Positions 1 to 9,167 of a DNA stretch of 64,000 bases are shown piece by piece. The stretch covers positions 124,001-188,000 of the forward strand of contig NZ_JAUSWW010000002.1 in NCBI RefSeq assembly GCF_030815415.1. The letters are read 5' to 3'. Position 1 is the first letter of the stretch. Each line of letters starts with the position of its first letter. A model generated the notes under the pieces. It was given only the letters and a program-made list of their open reading frames with translations. It did no database searches and was not told where the DNA came from. Position numbers and translations under genes: made by a program. The stretch comes from Streptomyces canus. GTDB taxonomy: Bacteria; Actinomycetota; Actinomycetes; Streptomycetales; Streptomycetaceae.

Positions 1-489
1 GTGGTCGGCGACCGCGTCGTACAGGGTGCCCTCGGCGCCGTAGAGCTCCTTCAGGCCGACGACGGTGCCGGTGCGCGCGGACTCGGTGAGGTAGTACAGC
101 TGTCTGAGCGCGGTGACCTTGATCAGGTTCATGTAGGCCAGGGCGCGGGCGAGGTCGCTCTCGGCGACCTCGGCGAGGCCGGCGAGGCGGTAGCCGCCGG
201 AGGTCTCGTCCTGCGCGACGAAGCCCTCCTTGACGAGCAGGAACAGCAGCTGTTCGAGTGCGTCCGCCTTGGCGCCGACCTTCTCTCCCAGCTGGGCCGC
301 CGTCAGGCCGGGGGTCTCGCGCAGCGCGTCGACGACGCCGAGCTCGAAGACGGACAGCAGGGTCATGAACCGCGACGGTCCCACCATGTACTCGCGGAAT
401 CGGGCGAGCGTCGCTTGCGGTGTCAAGGCGTTGGTCCCCTTCGGATGAGTGGATGTCCCGGCCGCGGCGGTGTGCTGGTCACCGCTCAC
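1..489 (-). CDS. SAM-dependent methyltransferase, N-terminal part (cut by window edge)
   Basis: The 163 visible residues begin at a GTG that overlaps the stop codon of the upstream ligase (GTGA), so the two are probably translationally coupled. The fragment is the dimerisation/winged-helix half typical of small-molecule O- or C-methyltransferases: a helical segment with motif SRFMTLLSVFELGVVDAL, then TAAQLGEKVGAKADALEQLL and a short wing. The Rossmann SAM-binding half lies beyond base 1. It is the same fold family as the methyltransferase at 3514-4509. In furaquinocin-type pathways two methylations decorate the flaviolin core (O-2 and C-3), so this gene plausibly supplies one of them. Which position it modifies cannot be judged from this fragment. 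Confidence 0.85.
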   Translation of the reverse strand, partial: MSGDQHTAAAGTSTHPKGTNALTPQATLARFREYMVGPSRFMTLLSVFELGVVDALRETPGLTAAQLGEKVGAKADALEQLLFLLVKEGFVAQDETSGGYRLAGLAEVAESDLARALAYMNLIKVTALRQLYYLTESARTGTVVGLKELYGAEGTLYDAVADH

Positions 490-2060
490 GCCTGCTCCTG
501 GAACCGCTGGGCCAGCGCGCGGCGCTGGACCTTCAGCGTGGCGGTCCTGGGCAGCTCGGCCTGCGGGATCTGCACGGGGTCGGCGAGCTGGGGGAACTCG
601 GCGACGGCCGCCCGCCAGCGGTCCAGGTCCAGCGGCTTGTCGTCGACGGTGCAGATCACCGGGACGGGTTCGGAGTCGGGGCCCTGCACCACGACCAGCT
701 CGGTCAGCTCGTGCAGTTGGCCCAGGACGACGTCCTCGATCTCCAGGGAGCTCTTCACGCCGGGGATCATGTCGATCTCCCGGTCGAGCATGTGCAGGCA
801 GCCGAACCGGGTGCGGTAGCCGACGTCCCCGGTCCGCCACCACTGGCCGTCGCGGTTGGCGTCGTAGCGGTCCTGCTCGCCGTAGTAGGTCTTCGCGATG
901 CCGTCCCAGGCGACCTCGATGGAGCCGGGGTTGGTCTCGGAGGGGGTGTTGCCGTCCCGGCTGACCACGCGGATCCGCGCGGCGCCCCTGGGCATGGCCC
1001 AGCCGACGCAGCGCCCGTTGGCCTTGTGCGCGGAGTGGCGGAAGTAGGCGCGGCCGACGGCCGGACCGACCTCGCTCTGCCCGTAGATCTGGAAGAACAG
1101 GGCGCCTTTGCGGTCGGACGCCTTGAGCAGCCTGCTCATGGTGCCGGGGTGGATGGCGTCGAAGGTGCTGCTGAAGACCTTCACCGAACCGAACGGCGCG
1201 CGCGGGTCCTCGGCGAGCTCCTCCCACTCCATCAGGGAGTTGGGCAGTGCCTCGACGAAGGCCGGGCGGTGCTTGACGAACTGCTCGGCGACCTCGGCGG
1301 GGCCGGTCTCCCGCATGAGGAGGACCGGGTACTCCTTCAGCAGCGCCAGGGACATCGCCGCGACCATCCGCGAGTGCACGAAGGGCACGTTGATCGCGAC
1401 GGTCTCCTTCTTGCGCATCAGGGACAGCAGCCGCCACTGCGGTACGAGGCGGATGCCCTGGGTGCGGGGCGTGTGCACGACGAGCTTGGGGATTCCGGTG
1501 GTGCCGGAGGTGTGGGTGATGACGGCGGCCTCGTCGATGGGCCGCACGACGGGCTTGACCCGGGGGCTGCCCGCGAGTTCGGCGAGCGAGATCGACCCGG
1601 GCCGGTGGTCGGCCGAGGTGATGATCCGCCGGGTGAGGTCGGTGAGGGGCACGTCGGCCAGGACGTCGAGCTTGGCGCCGTCGGTGAGCAGGGTCGGCCG
1701 GTCGACCCGCTCCAGCAGGACGCCCACGGTCGTGGGGTCCAGCGCCGGCGACAGGTTCACGACGATGCCGCCGATGCGGGAGACGGCGGCGGCGAGCATC
1801 CAGTGGTCGGCGTTGGCCGTCTTGTAGATGACGACGCGCTCGTCGGGCCGGACGCCGGCCGCCCACAGTCGGGCCGCCAGGTCGTCGACGTACTCGGCGT
1901 AGCGGGCCACCGTCAGACGCCGTCCCGCCTCGGGCAGGACGCCCAGGTCGTGGTCGAGGCTGATCGGGGTCGACGGGTTGACGGCGGCCGCCATCTGCGG
2001 CAGCAGGCCGATGTGAAGACCGCGCTTCTGTATCGAGTGATAGGCCACAGAGCCCTTCAT
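486..2060 (-). CDS. Adenylate-forming enzyme (acyl-CoA ligase family); candidate ATP-dependent diazotase
   Basis: 524 residues, ANL superfamily. Visible core motifs are the P-loop THTSGTTGIPK, the QIYGQSEVG motif, the WWRTGDVGY aspartate motif, the hinge LDREIDMI, and a C-terminal Lys in TATLKVQRR, so the enzyme looks intact. The ATG is preceded by AAGGAG at good spacing. No carboxylic acid intermediate is obvious in a flaviolin-prenyl pathway. Family knowledge offers an alternative: CreM of cremeomycin biosynthesis is an acyl-CoA-ligase homologue that uses ATP and nitrite to diazotise an aryl amine. An aminotransferase (4506-5672) and nitrous-acid enzymes (14484-18070) are in this same cluster, so a CreM-like role is a reasonable inference. 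An ordinary acyl- or aryl-CoA ligase remains possible. Confidence 0.85.
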   Translation of the reverse strand: MKGSVAYHSIQKRGLHIGLLPQMAAAVNPSTPISLDHDLGVLPEAGRRLTVARYAEYVDDLAARLWAAGVRPDERVVIYKTANADHWMLAAAVSRIGGIVVNLSPALDPTTVGVLLERVDRPTLLTDGAKLDVLADVPLTDLTRRIITSADHRPGSISLAELAGSPRVKPVVRPIDEAAVITHTSGTTGIPKLVVHTPRTQGIRLVPQWRLLSLMRKKETVAINVPFVHSRMVAAMSLALLKEYPVLLMRETGPAEVAEQFVKHRPAFVEALPNSLMEWEELAEDPRAPFGSVKVFSSTFDAIHPGTMSRLLKASDRKGALFFQIYGQSEVGPAVGRAYFRHSAHKANGRCVGWAMPRGAARIRVVSRDGNTPSETNPGSIEVAWDGIAKTYYGEQDRYDANRDGQWWRTGDVGYRTRFGCLHMLDREIDMIPGVKSSLEIEDVVLGQLHELTELVVVQGPDSEPVPVICTVDDKPLDLDRWRAAVAEFPQLADPVQIPQAELPRTATLKVQRRALAQRFQEQA

Positions 2061-2144
2061 CTGGGCTGTCTCCTTTGTGGTGGGCGGTGAACGTTCGGGC
2101 GGTCGCCGGCGCGGTGCGGGACGCAGGGGACAGACCAGGAGGGC

Positions 2145-2519
2145 TCAGAAGGAGTGCGGGCCGAAGCGGCCCCACGCCACGAAGGCGGCTACGGCGAGCA
2201 GGACCACGTTCACCACGATCGCCTGGGACTCGTGGCGGCGCAGATGCGTCAGGGCGGCGCCGATCATCAGCAGCACCAGGCCCGTCGCGGCGAGCGGCAC
2301 CAGCACCGGCGCGATGTCGAGGGCGGCGGGCAGGATCAGGCCCAGCCCGGCCAGCACCTCCAGGGCACCGATCGTCTTGACGCCGCTGTCGCTGAAGTCG
2401 TCGACCCAGCCGTAACCGCCCGCGGCCAGCTTCGCCTTGGGCTGGGCCAGTTTCTGGGCGCCGCCCGCCAGGGCGACCGCGCCCAGCACTCCCGCGATGA
2501 TCCACAGAGCAATGTTCAT
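2145..2519 (-). CDS. DoxX-family small membrane protein
   Basis: 124 residues from the ATG that follows GAAGGA; the longer upstream reading is unlikely. Four hydrophobic segments are visible: residues about 2-20, 50-68, 72-92 and 98-118. The charged motif KLAQPKAKLAAGGYGWVDDF between the first two is typical of DoxX/DoxD-like proteins, which sit in the cytoplasmic membrane and are often linked to quinone or thiol redox chemistry. It lies between the ligase and the prenyltransferase on the same strand and is probably co-transcribed with them. A role in quinone redox handling is only inferred from the neighbours. Confidence 0.8.
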   Translation of the reverse strand: MNIALWIIAGVLGAVALAGGAQKLAQPKAKLAAGGYGWVDDFSDSGVKTIGALEVLAGLGLILPAALDIAPVLVPLAATGLVLLMIGAALTHLRRHESQAIVVNVVLLAVAAFVAWGRFGPHSF

Positions 2520-2572
2520 GAGAGTTTTCCTTCGACAGGTTCGGCTGGGGTGCGGCGGTGGCCGGCGTGCCG

Positions 2573-3472
2573 CTACTGGCTGTCGGGCACCAGCAGGGTG
2601 GTCTCCACCTGGGGTCGCCATCGGTAGTACGACTGGAGCTTGTGGTACTCGCCGCGCGGCGCCACCGTGATCGCGTAGACGAACTGGTGGCCGTCGGTGC
2701 GGTACGGGGAGTTTTTCAGGAAGTCCTCGATGTCCGGCTCGATGGTCACCGGAAGGGACAGCGGGTCGTCGGTCATGGCGGCGATGGTGATCCGCTGGAC
2801 CTTCGGGGAGTCCCAGGTCAGAGTGGCGTAGATGCCGAACGCCCCGGTGGCGAAGCGCAGCAGCCGCTCGCTCGGCGCGGGCAGCCCGCTCTCCCGCAGG
2901 AGCGAGGTGAGCGCCCCGGGCTCGAAGACGGAGGCGGGGGCCGCCCCGAAGTACAGGTTCACCGACCGGTGCCGGTAGTCGATGCCGACCAGGCTCACCT
3001 TGTCGGCCACGCCGTACCGGGTGAACAGGTCGAGGTTCCCGGCCGCGCTCGCCGGCATCGACTCCAGTGCGACCAGCTCGGACAGCGGCTTGAGGTCGTC
3101 GAGCGGGAAGAAGGACCAGGTCTTCTTGAAACCGCCGACGACCCCGAAGTCGATGCCGCTGAACCCGATGGGGAATCCCGCGTGGAGTTCTGCCAGCAGG
3201 CTGCCGACGGGGTGGTCGGTCGCCTCGATCAGGCCGTTCGCCAGCGCGACGGCGTACGGGTCCAGGTCCGGCGGGAGCATGGTGAAACGGCAGTCGAGAT
3301 CCCCCGCGTTGCGCTCCCCCGTCGCCACTCGGAAGGCGACCACGGCCTGCTCGAGCGTGTCCCCGTAGGCGGACAGGATCGAGCGGACCGTCCGGGCCGA
3401 GCAGGGCACTCCCACCAGTCGGGAGACTTCCTCGATGATCGAAAGGTCTGCCGGGTCGGTGTTGTCCCGCAT
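2573..3472 (-). CDS. ABBA aromatic prenyltransferase (NphB/Fur7/CloQ type)
   Basis: 299 residues. The enzyme should attach an isoprenoid diphosphate (probably geranyl) to the naphthoquinone core in the cytosol. Sequence signs: LVGVPC near the N terminus, LDCRFTM, GGFKKTWSFFP and GIDYRHRSVNLYFG, and the C-terminal LQSYYRW; each aligns by eye with NphB of Streptomyces sp. CL190. The aspartate of the LDC motif corresponds to the Mg-binding Asp62 region of NphB. The ATG at 3472 was chosen over a GTG 24 bases upstream because it matches the NphB start and follows GGTGGG. Its substrate pathway is supplied by the mevalonate operon on the opposite strand. No prenyl diphosphate synthase is visible in the window, so GPP must come from elsewhere. 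Confidence 0.93.
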   Translation of the reverse strand: MRDNTDPADLSIIEEVSRLVGVPCSARTVRSILSAYGDTLEQAVVAFRVATGERNAGDLDCRFTMLPPDLDPYAVALANGLIEATDHPVGSLLAELHAGFPIGFSGIDFGVVGGFKKTWSFFPLDDLKPLSELVALESMPASAAGNLDLFTRYGVADKVSLVGIDYRHRSVNLYFGAAPASVFEPGALTSLLRESGLPAPSERLLRFATGAFGIYATLTWDSPKVQRITIAAMTDDPLSLPVTIEPDIEDFLKNSPYRTDGHQFVYAITVAPRGEYHKLQSYYRWRPQVETTLLVPDSQ

Positions 3473-3513
3473 GTTCCCACCGTTCGTTGTTGACACTGCG
3501 AACTGGCCTTCTG

Positions 3514-4509
3514 CTAGCGGGCGATGACCATCGTGGCGGGCGGCGCGGCGTGGAACGACACGTCCTCGAAGCCCGCCTTGATCAGCCAGTCGCGGTAGTC
3601 GGAGCGCCGCCAGGTGCCGCCGTCCTTGCTCTTGAGGAGCATCTCCAGGGCGAACAGCAGCGGGAACGCCGGAGCGGCGCGGTCGTCGTCGACGACGTAG
3701 TCGGCGACCACCAGGGCACCGCCGGGCTTGAGCGCCCTGCGGAGCCGGGTGAAGACCTCGATGTTGCTCTGGGCGTTCTCCTGGTGGGCGATGTGGGAGT
3801 AGACGGCGATGTCGTACAGCCCGGTGCCGAAGTCGGTGGTGTGGAAGTCACCGTCGAGCGTGGTGAAGCGGTCGCCCACGCCCTGCTCCCCCACCAGCCG
3901 GCGGGCGATCACGTTGATCGGCTCCCAGTCAAGCTGGACCGCGCGGGCGGCCGGGTTGGCCTTCAGCCAGATCGACGAGTAGATGCCCGAGCCGCCGCCC
4001 ACGTCGAGGATCGAGATCTCACCGGCGTCCGCGATGCCGAGCGCCTCGACACCGGCGTCCGCGGCGGGAACCGACACCGCGGCGATGGCGGGGACGATGC
4101 CCTCCCAGTGCGGGTTGTCGGCCACTTCGGTCTCGCCGCCGGCGAGTGGGCCGCCGATGCGGACGACCTCGGGGAGGTCGGTGAGGCTGCCCGTGTGCTG
4201 GAGCTTGAGCTTGGCGAAGCCGGCCAGGGAGGCGGGCTTGCCCTCGACCAGGAACGCGGACGCCTCGGGGGTGTTGCGGTAGTGCCCGTCCTCGAGCAGC
4301 ACCAGCTCCACGCTGACCAGACCGTCCAGGAGGCTCTGCGCGCCCCGCTCGGAGATCTCGGCGCGGGCCGCCACCTGGGCGGCCGTGCCCGCGCCGTTCT
4401 CCAGGTGGGTGAAGACGCGGTGGGTGGCCGCGGCGCCGATGACACCGGTGTTCCAGTAGCCGTTGATCAGCCTCATCACACCGTCCGGTGCAGGCTGGTT
4501 GTTCGTCAT
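3514..4509 (-). CDS. SAM-dependent methyltransferase
   Basis: 331 residues from an ATG that overlaps the aminotransferase stop (ATGA) and follows GAAGGGAG. N-terminal dimerisation domain (about 1-110) with winged-helix segments, then a Rossmann domain with motif I ILDVGGGSG, an acidic strand-2 residue (QLDWEP) and the post-motif VAVYSH-IAHQEN region. The C-terminal VVADYVVDDD segment is the usual strand-4/5 region of this family. It should transfer a methyl group from SAM to the (amino)hydroxynaphthoquinone. Two such enzymes flank the prenyltransferase and ligase, consistent with an O- and a C-methylation; which is which is not decidable here. The SAM regeneration cassette at 28290-36374 probably supports these reactions. 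Confidence 0.88.
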   Translation of the reverse strand: MTNNQPAPDGVMRLINGYWNTGVIGAAATHRVFTHLENGAGTAAQVAARAEISERGAQSLLDGLVSVELVLLEDGHYRNTPEASAFLVEGKPASLAGFAKLKLQHTGSLTDLPEVVRIGGPLAGGETEVADNPHWEGIVPAIAAVSVPAADAGVEALGIADAGEISILDVGGGSGIYSSIWLKANPAARAVQLDWEPINVIARRLVGEQGVGDRFTTLDGDFHTTDFGTGLYDIAVYSHIAHQENAQSNIEVFTRLRRALKPGGALVVADYVVDDDRAAPAFPLLFALEMLLKSKDGGTWRRSDYRDWLIKAGFEDVSFHAAPPATMVIAR

Positions 4510-5672
4510 GCCGCTCCCTTCAGGGTCCGGGCGGGCCGGGCGTGGGTGCGCAGTGCGGTGCGCAGGACCTCGGAGACCCGCTCGACCTGGCTCATGGTCA
4601 GCTCGGCGTGCATGGGTATGCCGAGGTTGCGCTGGAAGAGGTCCGCCGAGACCGGGCACACCTGCTGCGCGTCGAAGGCGGGCTGCACATGGTTGGCCCA
4701 GGTGCCGTGCAGGGTGCCGATGCCCTGGGCGCGCAGTTCGGTGGCGACGGCCCCGCGGTCGACGCTCGCGTCCAGCGTCACCAGGTAGGACTGCCAGGCG
4801 TGGGTGCGGTCCGCCGGCACGTGCGGCACCGTCAGCAGCTCCTCGTCGGCGAAGAGTTCGGCGTAGCGGGCGGCGACGGCGCGCCGGCGCTCCATGAGCT
4901 CCTCGATACGGCCGAGCTGCACGGTCAGGATCGCCGCGGCGATGTCGGACAGCTTGAAGTTGTAGCCGATCTCGGTGAACTCGGGGATCGGCAGGCCGAT
5001 GACCTGGCCCATGTCGAAGATGCTGCCGATGCCGAAGGCCGACAGCTGCCGCGCCTTCGCGCCGATGGCCGGGTCGGTGGCGATGAAGGCGCCGCCCTCG
5101 CCGCTGGTGGCGCCCTTTCGTCCGTGGAAGGACAGACAGGCCACTTCGGCCAGCGAACCGGCCTCGCGTCCCTGGTAGGTGGCGCCGACCGCGCAGGCGG
5201 CGTCCTCGATGAGGAACAGCCCGTGCCGGTCGGCGATGGCCTGCAGTTCCGTGTAGTCGGCGGGCAGGCCGACGGTGTCGACGGCGATGATGCCGACGGT
5301 CCTGGAGGTGACGAGGTCCGCCACCGACTGCGGGTCCACGGTGCCGGTGTCGGCGCGGACGTCGGCGAAGACCGGGGTCCCGCCGACGTAGCGGACCGCA
5401 TGCGCGGGGGCGGGGAACGTGTAGTCGGCGACGATGACCTCGTCGCCCGGCTGTACGCCGAACGCGAGCATCGCCAGGTGCAGGGCGGCGCCGCAGTTGC
5501 TGACCGCGACGGCGTCACCGGCCCCGTAACGTTCCTTCAGCTGGGCCTCGAGGGCCTGGCCCCTGGGTCCCTGGCCCGCCGCCCATCCCGAGGCGAACAC
5601 CTCGGCGACGGCGGCCAGTTCCTGCTCCCCGAGGCTCGCGAAAACCAGGGGGATCTTTTCGATGTCGCTCAT
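4506..5672 (-). CDS. PLP aminotransferase, DegT/DnrJ/EryC1 family (Fur3-like)
   Basis: 388 residues. PLP-binding motifs: SNCGAALHLA near residues 58-67, EDAAC at 156-160 (Asp157 contacts the pyridine nitrogen) and SFHGRKGATSGEGG, where Lys186 is the Schiff-base lysine. The fold is that of sugar aminotransferases, but no deoxysugar genes occur in the window. In furaquinocin/naphterpin-type clusters a homologue aminates the oxidised THN (flaviolin) ring at C-8, giving 8-amino-flaviolin. That fits its position between the cupin oxygenase and a methyltransferase in one operon (6 bases after the cupin; ATGA overlap with the methyltransferase). The amine could be the substrate for nitrite-dependent diazotisation. 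Family assignment is firm; the exact position aminated is inferred. Confidence 0.9.
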   Translation of the reverse strand: MSDIEKIPLVFASLGEQELAAVAEVFASGWAAGQGPRGQALEAQLKERYGAGDAVAVSNCGAALHLAMLAFGVQPGDEVIVADYTFPAPAHAVRYVGGTPVFADVRADTGTVDPQSVADLVTSRTVGIIAVDTVGLPADYTELQAIADRHGLFLIEDAACAVGATYQGREAGSLAEVACLSFHGRKGATSGEGGAFIATDPAIGAKARQLSAFGIGSIFDMGQVIGLPIPEFTEIGYNFKLSDIAAAILTVQLGRIEELMERRRAVAARYAELFADEELLTVPHVPADRTHAWQSYLVTLDASVDRGAVATELRAQGIGTLHGTWANHVQPAFDAQQVCPVSADLFQRNLGIPMHAELTMSQVERVSEVLRTALRTHARPARTLKGAA

Positions 5673-5678
5673 CTCTGA

Positions 5679-6233
5679 TTACGCTCCGCGCGGTTCGGAG
5701 GACTGGGGGTCGAGAAGGGCAGGCGGCTGGTAGCGCTGCGGGGTGATCTGGCTGACGTCGTAGCGCCTGCGCATCTCGTCGATGGCGTCGGGGTTGATGC
5801 CCCCGGCCGCCCAGATCTCCGCGATCTCCTCGAAGTACAGCTCGTGAACGGGTGACGGGTAGCACTGGAACAACATGCGCGCCGGTTTGTCGGAGGCATT
5901 CCTGAAGGCGTGCGGGGTTCCGGACGGCACGAACATGGAGGCACCCTCGGTGGCCCGAACAGCCTTGTCCCCGTCGGGGGACTCCCATTCGTGCCAGTCC
6001 TGTTCGGTGCGCCGGGTCGGCTCGAAAGCCAGGAGCTGGAGCTCCCCTTCCAGGACGTAGAAGAATTCCTGCGCATCGCTGTGGACATGCGCCCCGACAT
6101 CGAATCCGGGCGGTACGACCACCTCGAAGATCGATATCGCGGAGCCGTCTTCCTTTGTGGCCTTGAAGGTCACTTCCTGCGCCTTGGTGATCAGCTTTCG
6201 CCCCTGACCGGGCGGGAGGATGAGGCCAGTCAT
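5679..6233 (-). CDS. Cupin oxygenase (MomA/Fur2-like), THN to flaviolin
   Basis: 184 residues, single cupin domain. First cupin motif at 44-63 with metal-ligand candidates His49, His51 and Glu56 (GAHVHSDAQEF), second motif FVPSGTPHAF with His108. The C terminus (DEMRRRYDVSQI) is helical. Cupins next to THN synthase genes oxidise 1,3,6,8-tetrahydroxynaphthalene to the quinone flaviolin (MomA precedent). The gene is the second in the operon, 65 bases after the type III PKS. The ATG follows AAAGGAAG. An alternative would be a substrate-binding cupin without catalytic role, but the full ligand set argues against this. Confidence 0.88.
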   Translation of the reverse strand: MTGLILPPGQGRKLITKAQEVTFKATKEDGSAISIFEVVVPPGFDVGAHVHSDAQEFFYVLEGELQLLAFEPTRRTEQDWHEWESPDGDKAVRATEGASMFVPSGTPHAFRNASDKPARMLFQCYPSPVHELYFEEIAEIWAAGGINPDAIDEMRRRYDVSQITPQRYQPPALLDPQSSEPRGA

Positions 6234-6298
6234 GGGGTCAGCTTCCTTTGTCCGCGCAGAATTTCACTTGAGCGAGGTTCCGGTGCCTTGCGTCGGGC

Positions 6299-7366
6299 TC
6301 AGTCGAGCTCCCCGGGCGCATCGGCGTTCCAGCGGCCCAGCGCCATCTCGGCGGTGATCCCGGGGCCGAAGCCGGCGATCATGCCGGTGGCGTCCTGGGC
6401 CGGGGTGTCCTCCTCGAACAGCCTGCGGGCCGCGTCGAAGACGACCGCGCTGGCGATGTTGCCGTACTCGGTGAGGGTCGCCCAGCTGTGGCGGAACACC
6501 GTGCGGTCGACCTCGAGGAACTTGGCGAGGTCGTCGAGGATGCGCGGACCGCCGGCGTGGACGATGTAGAAGTCGAGCTTGCCGGCGTCCCAGCTGTGGT
6601 CCTTGGCGAACTCGCGCAGCACCGGCGCGAGCGGCTCCATCGTGCCGGGCACCCGGCGGTCCAGCTGGAAGTGGAAGCCGGTGTCCTTGACCGCGTAGGA
6701 GATCCAGTCCTCGGTGTGCGGGATGAGGTAGGAGGCGTTGCGCTCCAGCTCGATGCCGACACCGCCGTTGCCGCGGACCACGGCGGCCGCGACCGCGTCG
6801 CCGAACAGGCCGTCGGACAGCAGCGAGCCGATGTCGTCCGCCTCGGGCTGGTAGCACAGCGAGCACAGCTCGCAGGAGACGATCAGGACGTTGCTGCCGG
6901 GGTGGGCCAGGCAGAAGTCGTGGGCACGGTTGACCGCCGCGCCGCCCGCCGCGCAGCCGAGCTGGGCGATGGGTATCTGGCGGGTGTCGGAGCGGAAGCC
7001 GAGCTGGTTGATCAGCCAGGCGGTCAGCGACGGCATGCTGAAGCCGGTGCACGACACGTAGATGATGGCGTCGATGTCACGGGCCGCCACGTCGGCGTTG
7101 CGCAGGGCGTCTTCGATGACCGGCGGGGTCAGCTTCCTGGACTCGGCCTCGTAGATGCGGTTGCGTTCCGTCAGGCCCGGGTGCCCGAGGGTCTGCTCGA
7201 TGGGCTGGACGATATGCCGCTTCAGGACCCCGGTGTTCCGGATCAGCCGGAGCGCCAAAGGAAGCTGCGGCTTTCCCGCATGGGCTTTCGCGGCGAACTC
7301 GAGAGTCTCTTCGATGGTGATGACGTGTTCCGGCGCGCTCACCGCGGGCTTGCATAGCCTGGGCAT
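6299..7366 (-). CDS. Type III polyketide synthase, 1,3,6,8-tetrahydroxynaphthalene synthase
   Basis: 355 residues. The catalytic triad is complete: Cys138 (QLGCAAGG), His270 (YIVHAGGPR) and Asn303 (EYGNIAS). Cys106 (YVSCTGFSMPS), the residue important for pentaketide formation in THN synthases, is also present. The numbering coincides with the Streptomyces coelicolor THNS numbering. The enzyme condenses five malonyl-CoA to THN, the aromatic core. It is the first gene of the minus-strand core operon, with a roughly 450-base upstream region shared with the divergent MFS exporter. The ribosome binding site is weak (GTAGAG). Malonyl-CoA supply may be helped by the acyl-CoA carboxylase subunits at 46038-47939. 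Confidence 0.95.
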   Translation of the reverse strand: MPRLCKPAVSAPEHVITIEETLEFAAKAHAGKPQLPLALRLIRNTGVLKRHIVQPIEQTLGHPGLTERNRIYEAESRKLTPPVIEDALRNADVAARDIDAIIYVSCTGFSMPSLTAWLINQLGFRSDTRQIPIAQLGCAAGGAAVNRAHDFCLAHPGSNVLIVSCELCSLCYQPEADDIGSLLSDGLFGDAVAAAVVRGNGGVGIELERNASYLIPHTEDWISYAVKDTGFHFQLDRRVPGTMEPLAPVLREFAKDHSWDAGKLDFYIVHAGGPRILDDLAKFLEVDRTVFRHSWATLTEYGNIASAVVFDAARRLFEEDTPAQDATGMIAGFGPGITAEMALGRWNADAPGELD

Positions 7367-7816
7367 ATCTGGGCTCTACTTTCTCTAGAGTCTGCCTTCT
7401 GTACGTGACGAATCTGCGCACAGCTTCCAAAGCGGGCGCAGCACACGGGAGAAAAAACCGCGGCGCGCGGGAATTGATGTGCGGGGAATCCTGTGCCGAC
7501 CTGGCACGGCCCTGGTCCCACCAGTACAGAACCGGTGGACACTGGCTCAATCCGCTGCCCTGGAAATGATTTTGGGCAGGGAAGGCGTGCAGGAATAGTG
7601 ACACGGCCGAACTCCCCGCGCCAAGGCCGCCCCAAAGTCATCCGAGCCGCTCCGAGGGAAACTCCAGCAGGGCACTGACGAGTCTCGACTTCGGCAGATC
7701 AACGGCCTTGTCGCGGTATCGCCTCGCTTCAGGCGCCACTCGGGCGCTGCCGGTTCTGTAGCGGTCTGCTGCGAGCATCGGCCGTAGCCACGAAACGAAC
7801 TGGACGCGGAGGGCGC
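7367..7816. promoter_or_regulatory. Divergent promoter region between THN synthase and MFS exporter
   Basis: This 450-base gap separates two divergently read genes and must hold both promoters. A short palindrome CTCTAGAG lies just before the synthase. No clear CTCAA-N7-TTGAG or ARE site was found here, and no convincing -10/-35 pair could be fixed by eye. Confidence 0.5.
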
Positions 7817-9136
7817 ATGTCTCAGCAAGCCGAGGAAGCCACCGCCAAAGGCAGGCGATTCCCGGGGGCGCGGTCCCCGGCGAAGGGCGGACGGGACACG
7901 GCCGGCCCGGACAGGTCGGTGCGCTGGACCGGGCTCCTGGTCACGTTCCTCCTCGGTGCTCTCGCCGCGGTGCCGCCGATGTCGATGGACATGTATCTGC
8001 CGGCCCTGCCGGAGGTCACGCACAGCCTGGGGGCGTCCGCCTCGACCGTCCAGCTGACGCTCACCGCGTGCCTGATCGGCATGGCGGTCGGGCAGCTCGT
8101 GGTCGGCCCGATGAGTGACCGGTGGGGCCGGCGCCGCCCGCTGCTGGCCGGGCTGATGGTCTACGTCGTGGCCGCCGCGATGTGTGCTGTGGCCCCCAAC
8201 GTCGAGTCGCTGATCGCCTTCCGGGTGCTCCAGGGGCTCGCGGGGTCGGCCGGGGTCGTCATCGCCAGGGCCGTCGTACGCGATCTCTACGACGGTCTCG
8301 CCATGGCCCGGTTCTTCTCCACGCTGCTGCTGATATCCAGCGTCGCCCCGATCATCGCGCCCGTGATCGGCGGACAGGTCCTGCACTTCACCAACTGGCG
8401 GGGCATCTTCGTCGTCCTCACCGGGATCGGTATCGCGCTCACCGTGCTGGTGTGGCGCCGGCTGCCGGAGACCCTGCCGCCCGAGCGGCGCCAGCGCGGT
8501 GGGGTGCGCGGGGCGATGTGGATCATGCGCGGGCTGTTCATCGACCGGGTCTTCATCGGGTACCTGATGACGAACGGCTTCGCGTACGGGGCGCTGTTCT
8601 CGTACATCGCCGCCTCGCCGTTCGTGATCCAGGACATCTACGGGGCGTCGCCGCAGACCTTCTCCCTGCTGTTCGGCCTCAACTCGCTCGGTCTGCTGGT
8701 CACCGGCCAGATCAACGGCAAGGTCCTGGTGGGCCGGGTCCGGCTGGACAAGGTCCTCGGGTACGGGCTCGCGCTGCTCGCCGCCGGCGGGCTGGCGCTG
8801 GTGCTGGTGACGCAGGGCGTCTTCGGTGATCCGGGTACGGTCCAGATCGCGGCCTGTCTGTTCGTCATGATCTCCTCGCTGGGTCTGATTCTGCCGAACA
8901 CCAACGCGCTCGCCCTGATGCGCACCCCGCATGCCGCGGGTTCGGCTTCCGCGCTGGTCGGTACGTCGTGCTTCGTGATGGGCGCGATCGCCTCCTCGCT
9001 CGTCGGGATCGCGGGCAAGGAGACGGCGGTGCCGATGGCCGTGGTCCAGCTGGGCAGCGCGCTGGCCGCGATGGTCTGCTTCCTGGGCGTGTGCCGTCCC
9101 TGGCGGAACCGGCCGATGGAGATGCCGAAGCGCTGA
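7817..9136 (+). CDS. MFS drug exporter, Bcr/CflA type
   Basis: 439 residues with 12 predicted membrane segments after a 35-residue charged N-terminal tail. The motif GPMSDRWGRRRPL between segments 2 and 3 is the classic MFS motif A, and SMDMYLPALPE in the first segment is typical of Bcr/CflA DHA1 exporters. The ATG follows GGAGGGCGC. It is divergent from the core biosynthetic operon and is the likely efflux and self-protection pump for the naphthoquinone product. A hairpin follows its stop. Confidence 0.9.
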   Translation: MSQQAEEATAKGRRFPGARSPAKGGRDTAGPDRSVRWTGLLVTFLLGALAAVPPMSMDMYLPALPEVTHSLGASASTVQLTLTACLIGMAVGQLVVGPMSDRWGRRRPLLAGLMVYVVAAAMCAVAPNVESLIAFRVLQGLAGSAGVVIARAVVRDLYDGLAMARFFSTLLLISSVAPIIAPVIGGQVLHFTNWRGIFVVLTGIGIALTVLVWRRLPETLPPERRQRGGVRGAMWIMRGLFIDRVFIGYLMTNGFAYGALFSYIAASPFVIQDIYGASPQTFSLLFGLNSLGLLVTGQINGKVLVGRVRLDKVLGYGLALLAAGGLALVLVTQGVFGDPGTVQIAACLFVMISSLGLILPNTNALALMRTPHAAGSASALVGTSCFVMGAIASSLVGIAGKETAVPMAVVQLGSALAAMVCFLGVCRPWRNRPMEMPKR

Positions 9137-9167
9137 ACCCACCGCAGGCGTCCGGGTCGTACGAACC

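Noticed and set aside
420..2090. Long plus-strand open frames opposite the core genes (also opposite metH, mevalonate and helicase genes)
   Set aside because: They mirror high-GC coding strands, show Gly/Arg/Val-rich low-complexity products and lack ribosome sites; the opposite-strand genes have full family motifs.
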